Below are positions 1-11,877 of a stretch of DNA of 64,000 nt, piece by piece. The notes under the pieces are model-generated. The model searched no databases. It was given only the letters and a program-made list of their open reading frames with translations, and had not been told where the DNA came from. The DNA comes from Capillidium heterosporum (lineage: Eukaryota > Entomophthoromycota > Entomophthoromycetes > Entomophthorales > Capillidiaceae). The number at the start of each line of letters is the position of its first letter. Position 1 is the stretch's first letter. The translations under genes were made by a program, and so were the position numbers. The stretch is from contig WBMQ01000002.1 of the NCBI GenBank assembly GCA_016630905.1, positions 1,054,001 to 1,118,000 on the forward strand. Reading direction: 5' to 3'.

Positions 1-540
1 CTGCCCAACAACTTCCGAATACTTTTTAAAAGTCTCCAAGTTCAGAGTATTTATTTTTATATATTTATAAATGTTAACTTGATACTGCTTTCGTAAAGTT
101 GATATTTGAGTTGGTAACCGTATCACAGCCCAACGTAGCTCTGGTAGCCTTGGAAACTTTATTATGCCTGTTAGGTACCTCGCCCGAACATATCAGGGTA
201 CTATTCCATCTACTAAAAAGTACGTATACTAACACTTCCAATAATTTAGACATTTGAAAAGGTGAACGGGTTGAATGCCATTGCTTCCGTAGCTAAAAAT
301 CAAAGTTTACCAAGTCCAGTAAGGTAGGTTTAGCATTGATCCGACCTAAATTTCATACTTAAATTATAAATTAGGATGAAGTGTATGGAGCTGTTAGTTC
401 TCTACTTATTACCCGAAGGTGCCGTTGATTCGGATACCAACAACGTCAAGTTACGTACCAGTGCCGCCAAGCAGGAGGATGTGGTTAAAATCTTTGGCGA
501 GGCTTTTTTAATCTTAATGACCAAGGTTCGAGTCTTCTAG
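1..540 (+). CDS. 3' end of a Cdc14-like SIN (septation network) component, partial
   Basis: Only the C-terminal part is in the window. Four exons read in one consistent phase: 1-39, 99-197, 250-323 and 375-540, ending in TAG. The spliced peptide is all-helical in character (for example LIFELVTVSQPNVALVALETL) and carries KCMELLVLYLLPEG, which resembles the conserved 'clEfLyFYLlpE' stretch of the fungal cell division control protein Cdc14 family (the Sid1 partner in the septation initiation network, not the Cdc14 phosphatase). Introns are 59, 52 and 51 nt; the second contains a TACTAAC branch site. The family call rests on this one motif and general character, so it is moderate. Function by family: scaffold or activator of the Sid1 kinase at the spindle pole body during septation. 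Confidence 0.5.
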
Positions 541-1161
541 TTTGGAGTTGAGTTCAACCTTTCAGCCAAAACTTTTGTGTAACGCTGGCTTGTCCTTCCT
601 TTGCATCCCACTATGTATTAGTATATTAATTTTAATTTAAAAATTCTTTTATTTTTTGAAGGCTAGATATATTTATATTTGGAAAATATACTATTTTTAG
701 GATATATGTCGAGTATAGATTCAATAAATATATGGTGAGTATTCCATAGTTTTGTTATCTTTTCCTAAATTATAGTTGCTATTTAAAAACATCTTGTCGG
801 ACCGTCTGATGCTTTGTACCCATCTCAGATTTATAGTTTTGGTGACTGTCTCCGAGCCTACAGCCCAGAGCATCCATAAATAACTTTTCTAAATTTAACT
901 TTTGGGAAACGGACTGCAACGGTTCCAAAATAAGAAGACTAATTGAAAATTTTACTGATAAGGAGCATTTATCGTCAAGTCCACCAATTAAATTTTGAAT
1001 CGAATTCCTTTACTACTTGGATTAAATATCCAGTTCCTTCAAAAAATAGACATTTGAAATTTATACCTTCCAAACCTACCGTTTATATGAGCTCAACAAG
1101 CAACAAACACTACTAAATTTAATAAAAGATCAACAACGCCACCTATAGTAATAAAGTAGAT
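541..1161. other. Intergenic, no gene seen
   Basis: AT-rich spacer between two co-oriented genes, with poly-T runs around 640-660. I see no exon with coding character on either strand. It must hold the terminator of the upstream gene and the promoter of the prenyltransferase gene. Confidence 0.5.
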
Positions 1162-2176
1162 ATGGAGACCATAGCTAAAGTAATCGATGGACTACCCACT
1201 AACTTGACCGACTACCCCAAACAGTTTCTGATGGACGTATTGAAGCAAGGGCCCATACCCAAACATGTAGCTTTTATAATGGATGGCAATAGAAGATACG
1301 CCAAGAAGAAAGGGATATCTACACCAACTGGTCATTCTTTAGGTTTTAATTCTTTGGAAAAGGTAAAGGTATATCTGCTACAGGTTTGTACTAATGAAAG
1401 TAGATTTTAGAAGCTTGTTTAAATTTGGGTATTTCAGCGGTAACAGCTTACGCCTTCAGTATAGATAACTTCAAAAGATCCAAGGAAGAAGTAGAAGCCC
1501 TAATGTTACTTGCTAAGGAGAAACTGGAATACTTTTGCACGCAAAGGTAATATCAAATTCAAAATAGCTATAGTAGAACAGCTATCAAACCTGTTTAATT
1601 TTTCTATTTTACTAGTGAGCTTATAAAAAAACATCAGGTCTCCATACGAGTTATAGGTAAGTTAAGCTTGCTACCCAAGGATGTACAAGTGGTAGTCAAC
1701 AAAGCTATGCGACTAACTTCGAGCCACAAAAGGTAACTACACTTTATAAACATTTATTGAGGATATGTAGGGCTACTTTGACCATCTGTTTCCCTTACAC
1801 TTCAACCGATGAACTTGCTAACGTTATATTCGAACATATCGATCATCACAAACATCTCGATGGCAAAGAGAGTCTACCCAAGTTGACAGAGGAGTCAGTG
1901 GAATCTTATCTATATACCTCTGGTCTACCCAAGTTGGATCTGTTGGTACGTACTTCAGGGGAAGTTCGTCTCAGTGACTTTTTGCTATGGCAGGTAAATA
2001 TTGTATTGGTTATAAGTTGTTTATAATTTTGTGTTTGTAAATAGACGTCTACCCACAACTGTCAACTCCATTTCGTCAAAGTGTTGTGGCCCGAATTTTC
2101 CATTTGGAACCTGTTTCCTATATTGTTGTCCTACCAGATCTTTTATAGAAGTCAAGCCAAATTGAAGGATGCTTAG
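1162..2176 (+). CDS. RER2: cis-prenyltransferase, dehydrodolichyl diphosphate synthase catalytic subunit
   Basis: Five exons (1162-1362, 1404-1546, 1616-1732, 1771-1993, 2045-2176) give 271 residues with consistent phase. The enzyme extends farnesyl diphosphate with isopentenyl diphosphate in cis to make dolichol precursors at the ER. Near residue 38 is the substrate-binding motif [17 protein letters not shown] with the catalytic Asp. It is followed by GHSLGF, by [16 protein letters not shown], and near the C-terminus by [17 protein letters not shown], the RxSGExRLSxF signature, then [18 protein letters not shown]. It matches human DHDDS across its full length. The first intron is short (41 nt); its acceptor was chosen at 1403 because it restores [10 protein letters not shown], conserved in the family. 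In most fungi and animals a NUS1/NgBR partner is required; none is seen here. Confidence 0.93.
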
Positions 2177-2843
2177 ATAAGGAGTAGTAATTAGAGAAGT
2201 TTGATTTAATAAATTTTATTTGTATTTATTGAGATGGGCTTAAACATATATATTACAATATACTATTTATAGATACTACTTTAATTATCAAGATATTTAG
2301 AGCATAGTTTATTGGTAAACTACTATTTCTGTTCGATATGCATGCCGTCAAGTTAAGTATTAGCCTTAGCTAGATGTTTCTATATCTTTTGAAAGTGAAA
2401 TTCATATACCCAAATTTCTTACACCAATAAACTTATATAACATTTAACATTCATTTACAAATAATCAATGTGTATACTTCTATAATTTCTTCGTTGAACA
2501 ATAGACTTTAAATATTATTTATTAGCTAAGTTTATAAAAACTATACTGTATACCATCTCTACTTTCTTATTTAAGTTATTTTCTATATAAAGTTTGCATC
2601 AATTTTATATTAGTACTAAATTTTTAATACTAATTGCTATATCTCCTCGTTCCAAATCAATTGTACCGTACCTGAATTTTAGAATATAAGTTTTATGCAA
2701 TTAATTTGAAAAGGCAATGTAGAATGTGATAGCTTGAAAAGCAGACGTTTGGTAGCTTAAACATTAAAATCACTTCCAATCGTTTCCTACTTTCTGAGCT
2801 AATACTAATTTCGGTTTGAAGTCAAAAGCAAATTCAACTAGAC
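2177..2843. other. Intergenic, no gene seen
   Basis: Very AT-rich spacer. An AATAAA-like poly(A) signal lies about 35 bases after the prenyltransferase stop. No coding exon seen on either strand. Confidence 0.5.
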
Positions 2844-5800
2844 ATGAAGGACTCCAAGAGCAAGACTTCGAACCAACAGTACACTCCAACTTTAAGTCAA
2901 AGCCTACCTTCGCCCAACCTCCTTTGCGAAGTATCTTCTTTATCCAGCAACAACAGCCTAACCGACATAAACACCCCATTACTAACCAAAGGTAAATCCA
3001 AACCCAAGAATGGCAAGGAAACCAGCAGCAACAGCAAGTACAAGGATAGGAATTTAGAATTGAAGCTGGAGCTGAACCTCAATGAAGTAAAAAACTACGG
3101 CACCAACTTGAACCAAGATGTGGAGATATACTTTGAAGATGAAAATAGATCCCCTCCCAGGCGAGATATGCTACCTTCACCTACCCCTTCCCAACTCGAA
3201 GACTTTGTTTTTGATCCCAACAGTATCCCGTTCAACAACCAGGACTTGCCCAAATCTTTCATTGGTCTGTCCGATAAGGAAGCTTACAGGTATATGGCAT
3301 TTTATTTTTGTATATTCATTGCTTTTATTCTGTAGTCAATTGATAAAGTCAGTGGAGGAACTTTTAACTCATTATAACAAGGAAGAGCCTCTATCTGAAT
3401 GTAATTTTCATCTTAGAATTTAATGCTAATATTATAGATTTGTACATGTACCTAATTAGGGTAGAATCTTTAATTTTATTAGGTTTAGTCCTACTCCTTC
3501 TATTTGTATTCATATGGGGATATTGGCGCGGTACCATGGACAGTGAAGTTCAGTACCAGTTCCGCTACACTGGGGTTTTGGTTGAAGTAGTCATCCTGTT
3601 GTTGGTGCTGGCTTGGAATGGCGTTATGTTCTACCGTGAGAAGAGTATCACCTCCCACGAAATTATCGACCGGACTAGATCCATCCTTCGAGTCATGGAA
3701 GATAACCGTGCCCGACCCATGCGAGTAACTTTCCTATACTTTATACTTCTATTTACATAAAATTTTATGTAGCCATTAAAAGTACCCTTCTGCCCAACAT
3801 TTTCAATAGTCAACGTGTACCGCGACGGTATCCTACAACAACTTCCAGTTCACCTGACGGTAGATGGGGATGTGGTAGAGATACCTCTGGGCACACTTGC
3901 CGCCATGGATATGGAATACCTGGGTACTAGTCCCGAACGTATCATGTTGCTACGAGGACAGACCTTGACCCCCGACTTTTTCAGCTTTGACGAACAGATA
4001 CCTTTACAGCAGTCTACCTTCCGATTCCTTCTATGTGAGACACGATTCACATCGACCTTGACCGAAACCTTGCAGCAACGTCGACCCCGGTCGGTGATCG
4101 AGTGCCAGCGATCCAAGATCCGCAAGTACTTCTCGCTGGGCTTTGGTTTCTCGTCCCTACTCCTTTGTGCCTTGGTAAATTTGATTGTATTTATGTCGGT
4201 CGATGTTCCAAGTGGTAACTGGGACCACTGGGTTGAGGCTTTGATAAGAGTACCCGGCTACGCCTTACTGGCATGGCTCCCGTTGTGGATCCCTAGCCTA
4301 TGGTTCGTCGTCCGTTCCTTCTGCAATGCTCATACTTTAGTACTATTTGAAGCTTTACAACGCAGTAAGGAAGAGTTCGAGGATGACGAGGATATCGACG
4401 AATTCGACACTGAGGCCCCTTCTCCTACCAAGAACGTCGAGATTTCTTTAAAATCGGTGCTAGAGAAGTGGTGGTGGCTCATGAGCCAGTGGAACCAAAT
4501 CTCTTTGACGCGATCTACCAACCTATTTGAGAGCTTAGGTAGCATCACCATGATATGTGCTCTGGATAAGGAGGAGACGATAGCTACACCCTTCCCCGAA
4601 CTGGAGCAAATCCTCTTCGTCAACGGTCAGGAGGAGACAGTAGTTTTGGACCTGAACGAGGATCACAGTGTACCCAACGGTATCGTCTTTGAAGACAGAT
4701 ACTGGGTTAAATATTTGGATTGCCTCAAACCTTTGGGTTTCAACATGATCTTGTGCTCGCGATGTGGATTTTTGGACAAATCACCTGTTACCTACAAGCC
4801 CAATGACAGTCACCTTAGCAATTTGGACTTGGATATCTCAGAGGCGGTGGCTCCCGTAAGGCAAACTTGCTTCTGTCGTCTCGGTAAGGAAGTTGGGTAC
4901 TCACCAGATGCATTAAAGAGCCTGAACCGACTCAAGGATGTTGTCGTCATGGCACCTTATCATCCCTCACTTGGCAATCCCACCTTCCGTAAGTTGGACT
5001 TTGAAGTCCCTACCATGCTCAACACCTACTATGCCGATCCTACTCAACGTACCTACCAGCTATCATCGACTGGCCATCTCGAATTAGTTCTCGATGCCTG
5101 TACCGAGTTCTGGGATGGGGAAGGCCTATGTACTTTGACAGAAAATGTCGAGAACAAAGTCTACGAGTTCTACCAGAATGCTGTACTCAATGATCTGCAA
5201 TGTGTAGCTTTCGCTTACCGTCCTGTCTTGGTAAAGCAGGATCTAGATCTCCCGTTACTTGCTGATGGGGATACTAAGTCTTCAGTCAAGATCCGACTAC
5301 CCAAAGGTGAAGAGTTCATCAAGTCACCTAGACCCACCCAATCCAGTATAGGTCTTGGTTTGGGTCTTAACACCTGTGAGGAGGAGGAACCTAAAGTGCG
5401 ACGTAAACGTATCCCTAGGAAGGATTCGGCCGAACTCAATGGGAGTGAGGTCGATCCTATCCAAGTTAGTCTCGACCCCAACGGCTTCTTTAAAGATATG
5501 GCCAAGAGTCACATATTCTTAGGTATGGCTACTGCTGCCAATCAACCCAAGAGGGTAAGTTAAATATTGATGACAGTATATTAATTTTATTAGGATGTAT
5601 GTGATTTCATCGAAGATCTCAAGCTGGCTGGCATCCGTTTCGCTTATTTATCATCCAAAGGAGAACGACGTAGCAAAGGTAAACTATGCTTTTGATGTTT
5701 TTACTAAAAATAAAAAGCATTTGCCGAGCGGTTGGGTATGGAGACCGATTGGAACACCTGTATCCGACTATCATCGTTCGGTACTGATGACGACCTGGAC

Positions 5801-7021
5801 GATCACTACATCAAGGCTCGACTACCTAGGGGGATCGAGACCATTCGACACCATCTCGAAAATGTAGATGACATACCACTGCAGGTCTCCCTCTTCGCCG
5901 AGTGTGCCCCTGAGGCTAGTTTGGAGTTGGTACGAATTTTCCAGGAGTACGGCGAGGTCGTATGCTGCATTGGAAATTCATTGAATCACGTTAATACGCC
6001 AGCCTTCGCCACCGCTGACTTGGGTATCTCTGTCGAACCATTGCTGCACCGGCAATTTGCAGCCAAGCAGCTGTTTCACTCCACCATATCCTTGGGCTCG
6101 GCACTTACCTCTTTACCCTGTGCCTTATCGTTCCACAAGGAGACCAGTCTTTTCGTTCTGACTCAGATTATAAGGGAGGCACGACGGCTTTTAAATTCGG
6201 TTCGGCAGGTAATTATTTCAACTCTTTTACCTTTTTAACTTGTTACGATCTAGGGGGGATCCTTCTTGCTGGTGGTTGGTATGGCCTGCTCTCTACTTGT
6301 TGTTCTAAACAGTGCCCTGATGCAGCCACCCATCCTGTCCGGTTATCAGATTCTGTGGCTGCAGTGGATCATTGGGCCCATATTAACCCTACCCTTCCTC
6401 TTCACACAGCACGAGCCAGGTACGATGACGACCTTCGTCGGTAAGAACAAGGATCCTATAGCTGGGTTCACTCGATTCTTCGCCTACGGCCTGGCGCGAA
6501 CCTTGGGCTCCATCTTGACTTGGCAGTTCTTGTTCGTCACTGCCTTTCACCAGTTCCGTAAGTTGGCTGGGGATGATGAGCCAATACTCTCCCGTAGGGA
6601 TGACTGGTTTGAATGGGATATATCCGAACAGTGGGCGCTACTTCACGCTCAGAACTTGACACTACTGTGGACGGTGATTCATTTAGCTTGCCTCTCAGCT
6701 ACCTTCTTGAGTCGTACTCTACCAGTGTGGCAGTTCAGTCCCTTTGATAACAAGTACTGGTTAGTAGGTTTCATTTCAGCCATCACTCTACAACTTGGCT
6801 ATACGACTGCCTTTTTCCTCGTTAGTCCAGAACCGTTTACCTTGAGTACTGTGCTGAACTGTCTACCAGCTAGGTTCTACTGGGTAGGCTTGGGCTCTCT
6901 ACTGGTTGTCTTGCCTATCCAGGAATTGGTCAAGTATCATGACGTTGACCTTTACATCCGGTTCCAGAAACGATCCAAATTGGAGTTTAACACCAAGCTG
7001 GGACTCCATTCCCCGGTTTAA
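2844..7021 (+). CDS. TMEM94-like P-type ATPase relative (large membrane protein)
   Basis: Seven exons (2844-3289, 3336-3400, 3438-3724, 3773-5554, 5594-5678, 5718-6208, 6254-7021) give about 1,307 residues; human TMEM94 has about 1,350. A polar N-terminus is followed by two membrane hairpins, an actuator-like segment (PFCPTFSIVNVYRDG, VEIPLGTLAAMDMEYLG), another membrane pair, then ALDKEETIATPFPELEQILF where a P-type ATPase would have DKTGT. Later come RFAYLSSKGERRSKAFAERL and CIGNSLNHVNTPAFATAD, a degenerate form of the GDGxNDxPAL hinge, and four to five C-terminal membrane segments. The phosphorylated Asp context is kept but the TGT is not, and the GDGxND loop is changed. Human TMEM94 has been reported as an ER magnesium transporter; whether this fungal protein pumps is unknown. 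Identification is good, function is inference. Confidence 0.85.
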
Positions 7022-7172
7022 TATTGAAAAAATTGATTCATGATAATAGGTTGATTATAAAACTTTGGCGTTACCTCCATTCGAAAAGTATTTTAAAATA
7101 AATGAAATGATACTATTAAATTTCAACTTTATTTCGTCTACCACATTTAATAAGCTCTATTTAAAAGTCGAG

Positions 7173-7653
7173 TTACATATCATCTTCCACCTTAACGTTG
7201 GGAACAATTTGGTCGATACTGTCGCCTAACTTTATGACGTTGTGGCGGATAACTCGGGGGTCGACTTTAAGCTTACTGTTCAAATCGGTTAAAGTGAAGG
7301 GGTTGGCGTCGAATTGTAAAGCCCAAATACTACATTTTACAAAATGATAAAAAGTTTGTTGGATTCAATAAATTGCTAAAGTTAAGTATATGTTACCTTC
7401 CTTCCGAAAAGTAAGTTTGATGTCTCTTCATAGGGTGAGGTAGGCTACCTACTCCAAAGTTCTCTAAGTTTCTTACAACTCCCTTGTGACTCCATACCGT
7501 CCTCGATGTTTTAATCAAGAGATCTTTTACGTTGTCCTATCAACAAATTATAAAAGATCAGTTAAATTGGAATGTTTAACTATTAAAAATTAAAGAATAT
7601 ATTACCTGGGTAAGACTCTTTCTAACAATTAATGATAGTTCGTATAATGGCAT
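7173..7653 (-). CDS. MRP17: Mitochondrial small-subunit ribosomal protein bS6m
   Basis: Three minus-strand exons (7606-7653, 7397-7536, 7173-7329) join in phase to give 114 residues. The start reads MPLYELSLIVRK, typical of S6 proteins. The centre has NLENFGVGSLPHPMKRHQ and the C-terminal half has DPRVIRHNVIKLGDSID, matching the 'KtDPRVIRssiVK' block of fungal MRP17/bS6m. It binds the platform of the mitochondrial 37S subunit with bS18m. The gene is convergent with the TMEM94-like gene, about 150 bases between stops. Its exons are too short to show as a long open frame, so it is easily missed. Confidence 0.88.
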
Positions 7654-8459
7654 CCTCTTATTCGTAGTTGTAGAATTTCACTTGAGAAAACTTGGGTTCT
7701 GAAAAACAAATTTAGCTTTGAAGCTTTTTCAATGTTTAGTAAAATTTTGCAAAAATTATACCCAATAATAATAGGCTATTTAGTATGGTTATGTGGCTTA
7801 ATTGGTTTATATACTCTTACATTCCTACCATAATATTTGTTCCAATTTAAATGTTTATTTATCTTAGTTTCTATTATTAAAGATAGCATATTTAATTGAA
7901 ATGTATATACCTGATTTATAAGGTGAGGTATACTATACAATTATTTATACACTAGTGATACGACTAAATCATATTAGCTTGTTTGTCAAGCTAAATATTT
8001 TGATTTGATAGTAAATAAATCTCTTGTTTATTATCAATTTAGCTTGGTAGTCAATTTACCTTGATATGTTGTCTATGATTTCGTGGTTGTCATTTGATTA
8101 TAGACAACACACTCATTAATTCCAACACCATGTTAATTACATATATGCTACGATATTTACACCTATTCATTTAACTTAACTTTTATTAAGATACCTCAGT
8201 AATTATCTGCTGAGATAAGAATGTTGGTTAATGATTTCATCTAAATGGATTCTATTAGAAAACCTAGTTAAAATTAACAATTTTTATAATTGAAAATATA
8301 AATATCGTATATTTATATGTAGCTGTTCTTTATAAAATCATACCTCATTCTAACCAACTATACAAAAATGACAGGATAAATATGTGCTGATATTTCAAGT
8401 AAATGTATTCATTTTATTGATAAAGTTTGTGATATAGAGTATATACCAATTGTACAGTT
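7654..8459. other. Intergenic, no gene seen
   Basis: About 0.8 kb of AT-rich DNA upstream of bS6m. A repeated 'AGCTTG...TCAA' character near 7975-8060 is present but I could not resolve it into a defined repeat. Confidence 0.4.
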
Positions 8460-8900
8460 GTGTAGTTTTAGCTTGCACTACTGAGCTTTCTACAGGATCT
8501 ACAATCCGCCTTTTCCTTCCAAGAACTCTACCATCGTAATTTTTTTGCTAAGCTAACCACCTGCCTCTACGCTTCTTTTAAGGAAAAATTCGGCTCAAAA
8601 TTCAACTATACCCTTTACGCCAACTTCAACTTATCTACTCTATCGCTTAAAACCTAATCTATTCTCTCATCAAAGTTTTTGCCATTAGTAATAGAACTCT
8701 GAAGTTTCGACAAACTTTTCGGTGTTCTTGATCTTGCCTTTAGTGTTCGGATAAAACTTGGACCCATTTAGATTGAAAGGTGAATTTTTCTCAGCTTGTG
8801 TCTAGTTTTCATATGGTTGGTACTAAGTTAGGTGACCGCAGTCGTTAGTAAGAGTTTTTTATAGACTTGCAGGTGGCGGACTGAAATCGTAATGGCGCAT
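8460..8900 (+). pseudogene. Possible decayed coding fragment, unknown family
   Basis: Between about 8469 and 8656 one plus frame is open for some 60 codons without an ATG, with C-ending codons and peptide such as LTTCLYASFKEKFGSKFNYT. It is more GC-rich than the DNA around it and follows a good splice acceptor (TTTTAG). A second short open stretch with coding character lies on the minus strand near 8690-8780. No start exon or continuing frame was found. It may be a gene remnant or an exon whose partners I missed. Low confidence. Confidence 0.22.
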
Positions 8901-10029
8901 CCAGAGTTTACAAGGTGGGAAGTCTTTTACTTGTTATAAACACTGTTACTATCCCTTTAGTGGCATATGTGAAAGTGTGCCATTTCATTGATACTGACTA
9001 CAGTCACTTTATAAAATGGTTAGAATGTATATTTGCACATTTTTATAGAACTTTGATCAAAGCTCTTTAATAAGCAAGAAATATCCTTATAGGAATGACT
9101 AAAGCAGTAAAAGAATACTAAATGGACTATAGCTCGGTATAAATTTTGACAGTATATTTACCCATATGCGTTGACAGGTTATATATCTACGTATATAAAG
9201 CAGTAAGGTAGGATGGGGTGGTGTGACATCTACTTATATGATTTGTTTTAACATGGCATACAGTTTAAAAAGAGAAAGGTTGTAGTAATAGATATTCTTT
9301 AAACTTTTATCACAGTTTTGTCGCATTTATACCAAGTGTTTAATAGACAAGATTTCTGAACTGTCAGTACAACCTTATAAAATATCAGTTGGATTGCATT
9401 GTCATTCCATTAGATTGATGATCAAGGGCAAGGCCAATGGATACTCCTAAAGTAATGGATGCACTTTTATTAGAGTATTAATAGCCAACCCTTGGCTTAA
9501 AAAGATACCAGACAACTATAGAATCTTGGAAATGGCCCAATATAACAAGCTGATTTAAATCAAGATTCCAAATAACTTGTTCCTAGGCAATACATGGTTG
9601 CCCCGTAAGGGTTAATATTTAGAGCCGGATAACCCGATTTTATGAATTCATAATCCTTTAGGAAAGAGCACTTTAGCCTCATTAACAAAAAGATTAGCAT
9701 ACGTAGGCACAGTTTTGAAGGGATTTATTAGACCAGGTCCGTATTCAAGCCACCAACCCTGGACTTGAAAACTAACAAATAGAATTAGCAATCATTAGTA
9801 ATAAAACATCTGGGATAATGTATTCCAGGCCTTTGATAGCAGCACAGCAATCAGTGGCAGTGATAAACGTGACTAAACTGCTAAATAGTTGGCTCCAAGG
9901 TGAAACTTTCACCCTTAGTCCTCAACAACTAACCAGTGATTCGATTCAACCAACTTCAAAAAATTTAGGTATATAAAGCGTTAGGTAGCGACTCCACCAA
10001 AAGAATTTGCAATCCTCAACTTCAAAGCG
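8901..10029. other. Intergenic, upstream region of DHCR24
   Basis: No coding exon seen. The last 600 bases are less AT-rich than other spacers and may hold regulatory sites of the strongly codon-biased DHCR24 gene. Confidence 0.4.
9969..9978 (+). promoter_or_regulatory. TATA box of the DHCR24 gene
   Basis: GTATATAAAG lies 52-61 bases before the ATG at 10030, giving a short 5' leader. Its position and sequence fit a core TATA element. Similar elements precede other strongly expressed or secreted genes here. Confidence 0.6.
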
Positions 10030-11763
10030 ATGGTAAGTAAAGTCGGCAAGGGGAGCCAACGTAAGGTTCCCATCTCGCACTATGTGCACACAGTTTTAGT
10101 CAACATCTTCAAGGTATTTTGGTTCACCCTGCTACCCATCCGTTTCGTCTTTGGTATCTTCAACTACTTCCTGCAGCTGGCCTTATCTATCTTCTACAGC
10201 ACGCCACTGTACCCCGCCTTTATCAACTTCGCCACCAACCACCACACTTTGATGGTGGTCACCTTCGCCATTCCCTTCTCCTTCCTCTATGATCTGCTAT
10301 ACACCATCCGCGACTACTACATTCAAGTCTTCTTGGCCGCCCCCCTGCTGCACGACGAGCGTGTCAAGCACGTCCAAGATCAGGTCAAGGAATGGAACGC
10401 CAAGGGCCGTCCCAACCCCATGTGTACCGCCAGACCCGCCTGGCAGACTATGTCCACCCGTACCGCCACCTTCAAGAAGGACTGCACGCCCATCAACGTC
10501 GACTTGCATGATATCTTGGAGGTCGATTTGGATCGCATGATCGTCCGTACCGAACCTTTGGTCAACATGGGTCAGATCTCCCGCCACTTGCTCCCAATGG
10601 GCTACTCTTTGGCCATTATGATTGAGATGGAGGATCTGACTGTTGGTGGTTGTCTGTTAGGTGTAGGTATCGAGACCAACTCCCACATATACGGTACTCT
10701 GGCCGACACCTGCGAAGCCTACGAAGTCGTTTTAGCTGATGGAAGTTTGGTACGTGCCTCCAAGGAGGAGAACACCGACCTGTATTACGGTCTGCCCTGG
10801 TCCCATGGTACCCTAGGTTTCTTGGTCGCCGCCGAGTTGAAGATCATCCCCTGCAAGCCCTACATGCACCTGACCTACATCCCCTGCCACACCTTGCAGG
10901 AATCTACCGACCGTATGTACGAAATGACCCACCGTGATACCCCCCCTCAGTTCTTGGAAGTCACTGTCTATTCCCGTGAGAAGTGCGTCATCATGGCTGG
11001 TGAGTACGCCGACGTCACTACCAACGAGCAGCGCCGTAAGATCAATGGTGTCAACCACTTCTGGAAGCCCTGGTTCTTCAAGCACGCCGAGACCTGCCTG
11101 ACTGCCAAGGGCCAGTTCGATGAGTACATTCCCTTACGCCATTATATCCACCGTCATACACGCTCCATCTTCTGGGAGTTGGAGGACCTCGTTCCCTTTG
11201 GCAACCAGGTCTGGTACCGCTACCTGTTCGGTTGGTTAGGTGCTCCCAAGATTTCCATGTTAAAGGTCTTTGCCAACACTCCCGAGATCCGTAAGAAGAC
11301 TGTCTACTCCCATGTCGTCCAGGACGTCATGGTCCCTATTACCAAGATGCGTGACGCCATCGAGCTGTTCGACGACGAATTCAACGTCTACCCATTATTG
11401 TACTACCCCGTCAAGTTCTTCAAGAACCCCGAAGGATACCGTGGCTTCCGTAGGGATCCCCTCAATGTCGTTGAAGGTTCCAGCCCCCCCTTCGAGATGT
11501 ACTTCGACTTGGGTGCCTACGGCATTCCCCCCAGCGTCAAGAAGGGCAAGTTCTTTGACGCCCCCAAGGCTGTTCGCAAGATGGAGAAGTTCTGCCGCGA
11601 CCAGCAGGGTGCTCAATTTTTGTACGCCGATATTTTCATGACTCGCGAGGAGTTCGAAGCCATGTTCGATCACACCGAGTATCGTAAGTTGCGTGTCAAG
11701 TATAACGCTGTCGGTGCCTTCCCCGAGATTTGGGATAAGGTTAAGCCTCAGTACGCCAAATAG
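10030..11763 (+). CDS. DHCR24: Delta(24)-sterol reductase, DHCR24/DWF1 family
   Basis: A single exon encodes 577 residues. The enzyme is an FAD-dependent, NADPH-using ER oxidoreductase that reduces the C24-C25 double bond of the sterol side chain. Hydrophobic segments fill residues 20-100 (for example VFWFTLLPIRFVFGIFNYFL), followed by a PCMH-type FAD-binding domain: VRTEPLVNMGQISRHLLPMG, then DLTVGGCLLGVGIETNSHIYG near residues 205-225, and WSHGTLGFLVAAELKIIPC. The C-terminal part (YYPVKFFKNPEGYRGFR and onward) matches the family to the end. Codons are strongly C-biased and there is no intron, unlike most neighbours, suggesting high expression. A TATA box precedes it. Confidence 0.95.
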   Translation: MVSKVGKGSQRKVPISHYVHTVLVNIFKVFWFTLLPIRFVFGIFNYFLQLALSIFYSTPLYPAFINFATNHHTLMVVTFAIPFSFLYDLLYTIRDYYIQVFLAAPLLHDERVKHVQDQVKEWNAKGRPNPMCTARPAWQTMSTRTATFKKDCTPINVDLHDILEVDLDRMIVRTEPLVNMGQISRHLLPMGYSLAIMIEMEDLTVGGCLLGVGIETNSHIYGTLADTCEAYEVVLADGSLVRASKEENTDLYYGLPWSHGTLGFLVAAELKIIPCKPYMHLTYIPCHTLQESTDRMYEMTHRDTPPQFLEVTVYSREKCVIMAGEYADVTTNEQRRKINGVNHFWKPWFFKHAETCLTAKGQFDEYIPLRHYIHRHTRSIFWELEDLVPFGNQVWYRYLFGWLGAPKISMLKVFANTPEIRKKTVYSHVVQDVMVPITKMRDAIELFDDEFNVYPLLYYPVKFFKNPEGYRGFRRDPLNVVEGSSPPFEMYFDLGAYGIPPSVKKGKFFDAPKAVRKMEKFCRDQQGAQFLYADIFMTREEFEAMFDHTEYRKLRVKYNAVGAFPEIWDKVKPQYAK

Positions 11764-11877
11764 GTGATCATTTCCTGTAGTAAAGTTTATTGTTCTTTAG
11801 TTTAGCTTTGGTTTTTTGACTCCTTTATAATTGGTATATATATTGTAGTTATTGTTTGCTTCTAGGTAGCAATATAA

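Noticed and set aside
10297-11673. Several 60-120 codon frames on both strands over DHCR24
   Set aside because: Shadows of the biased DHCR24 coding sequence.
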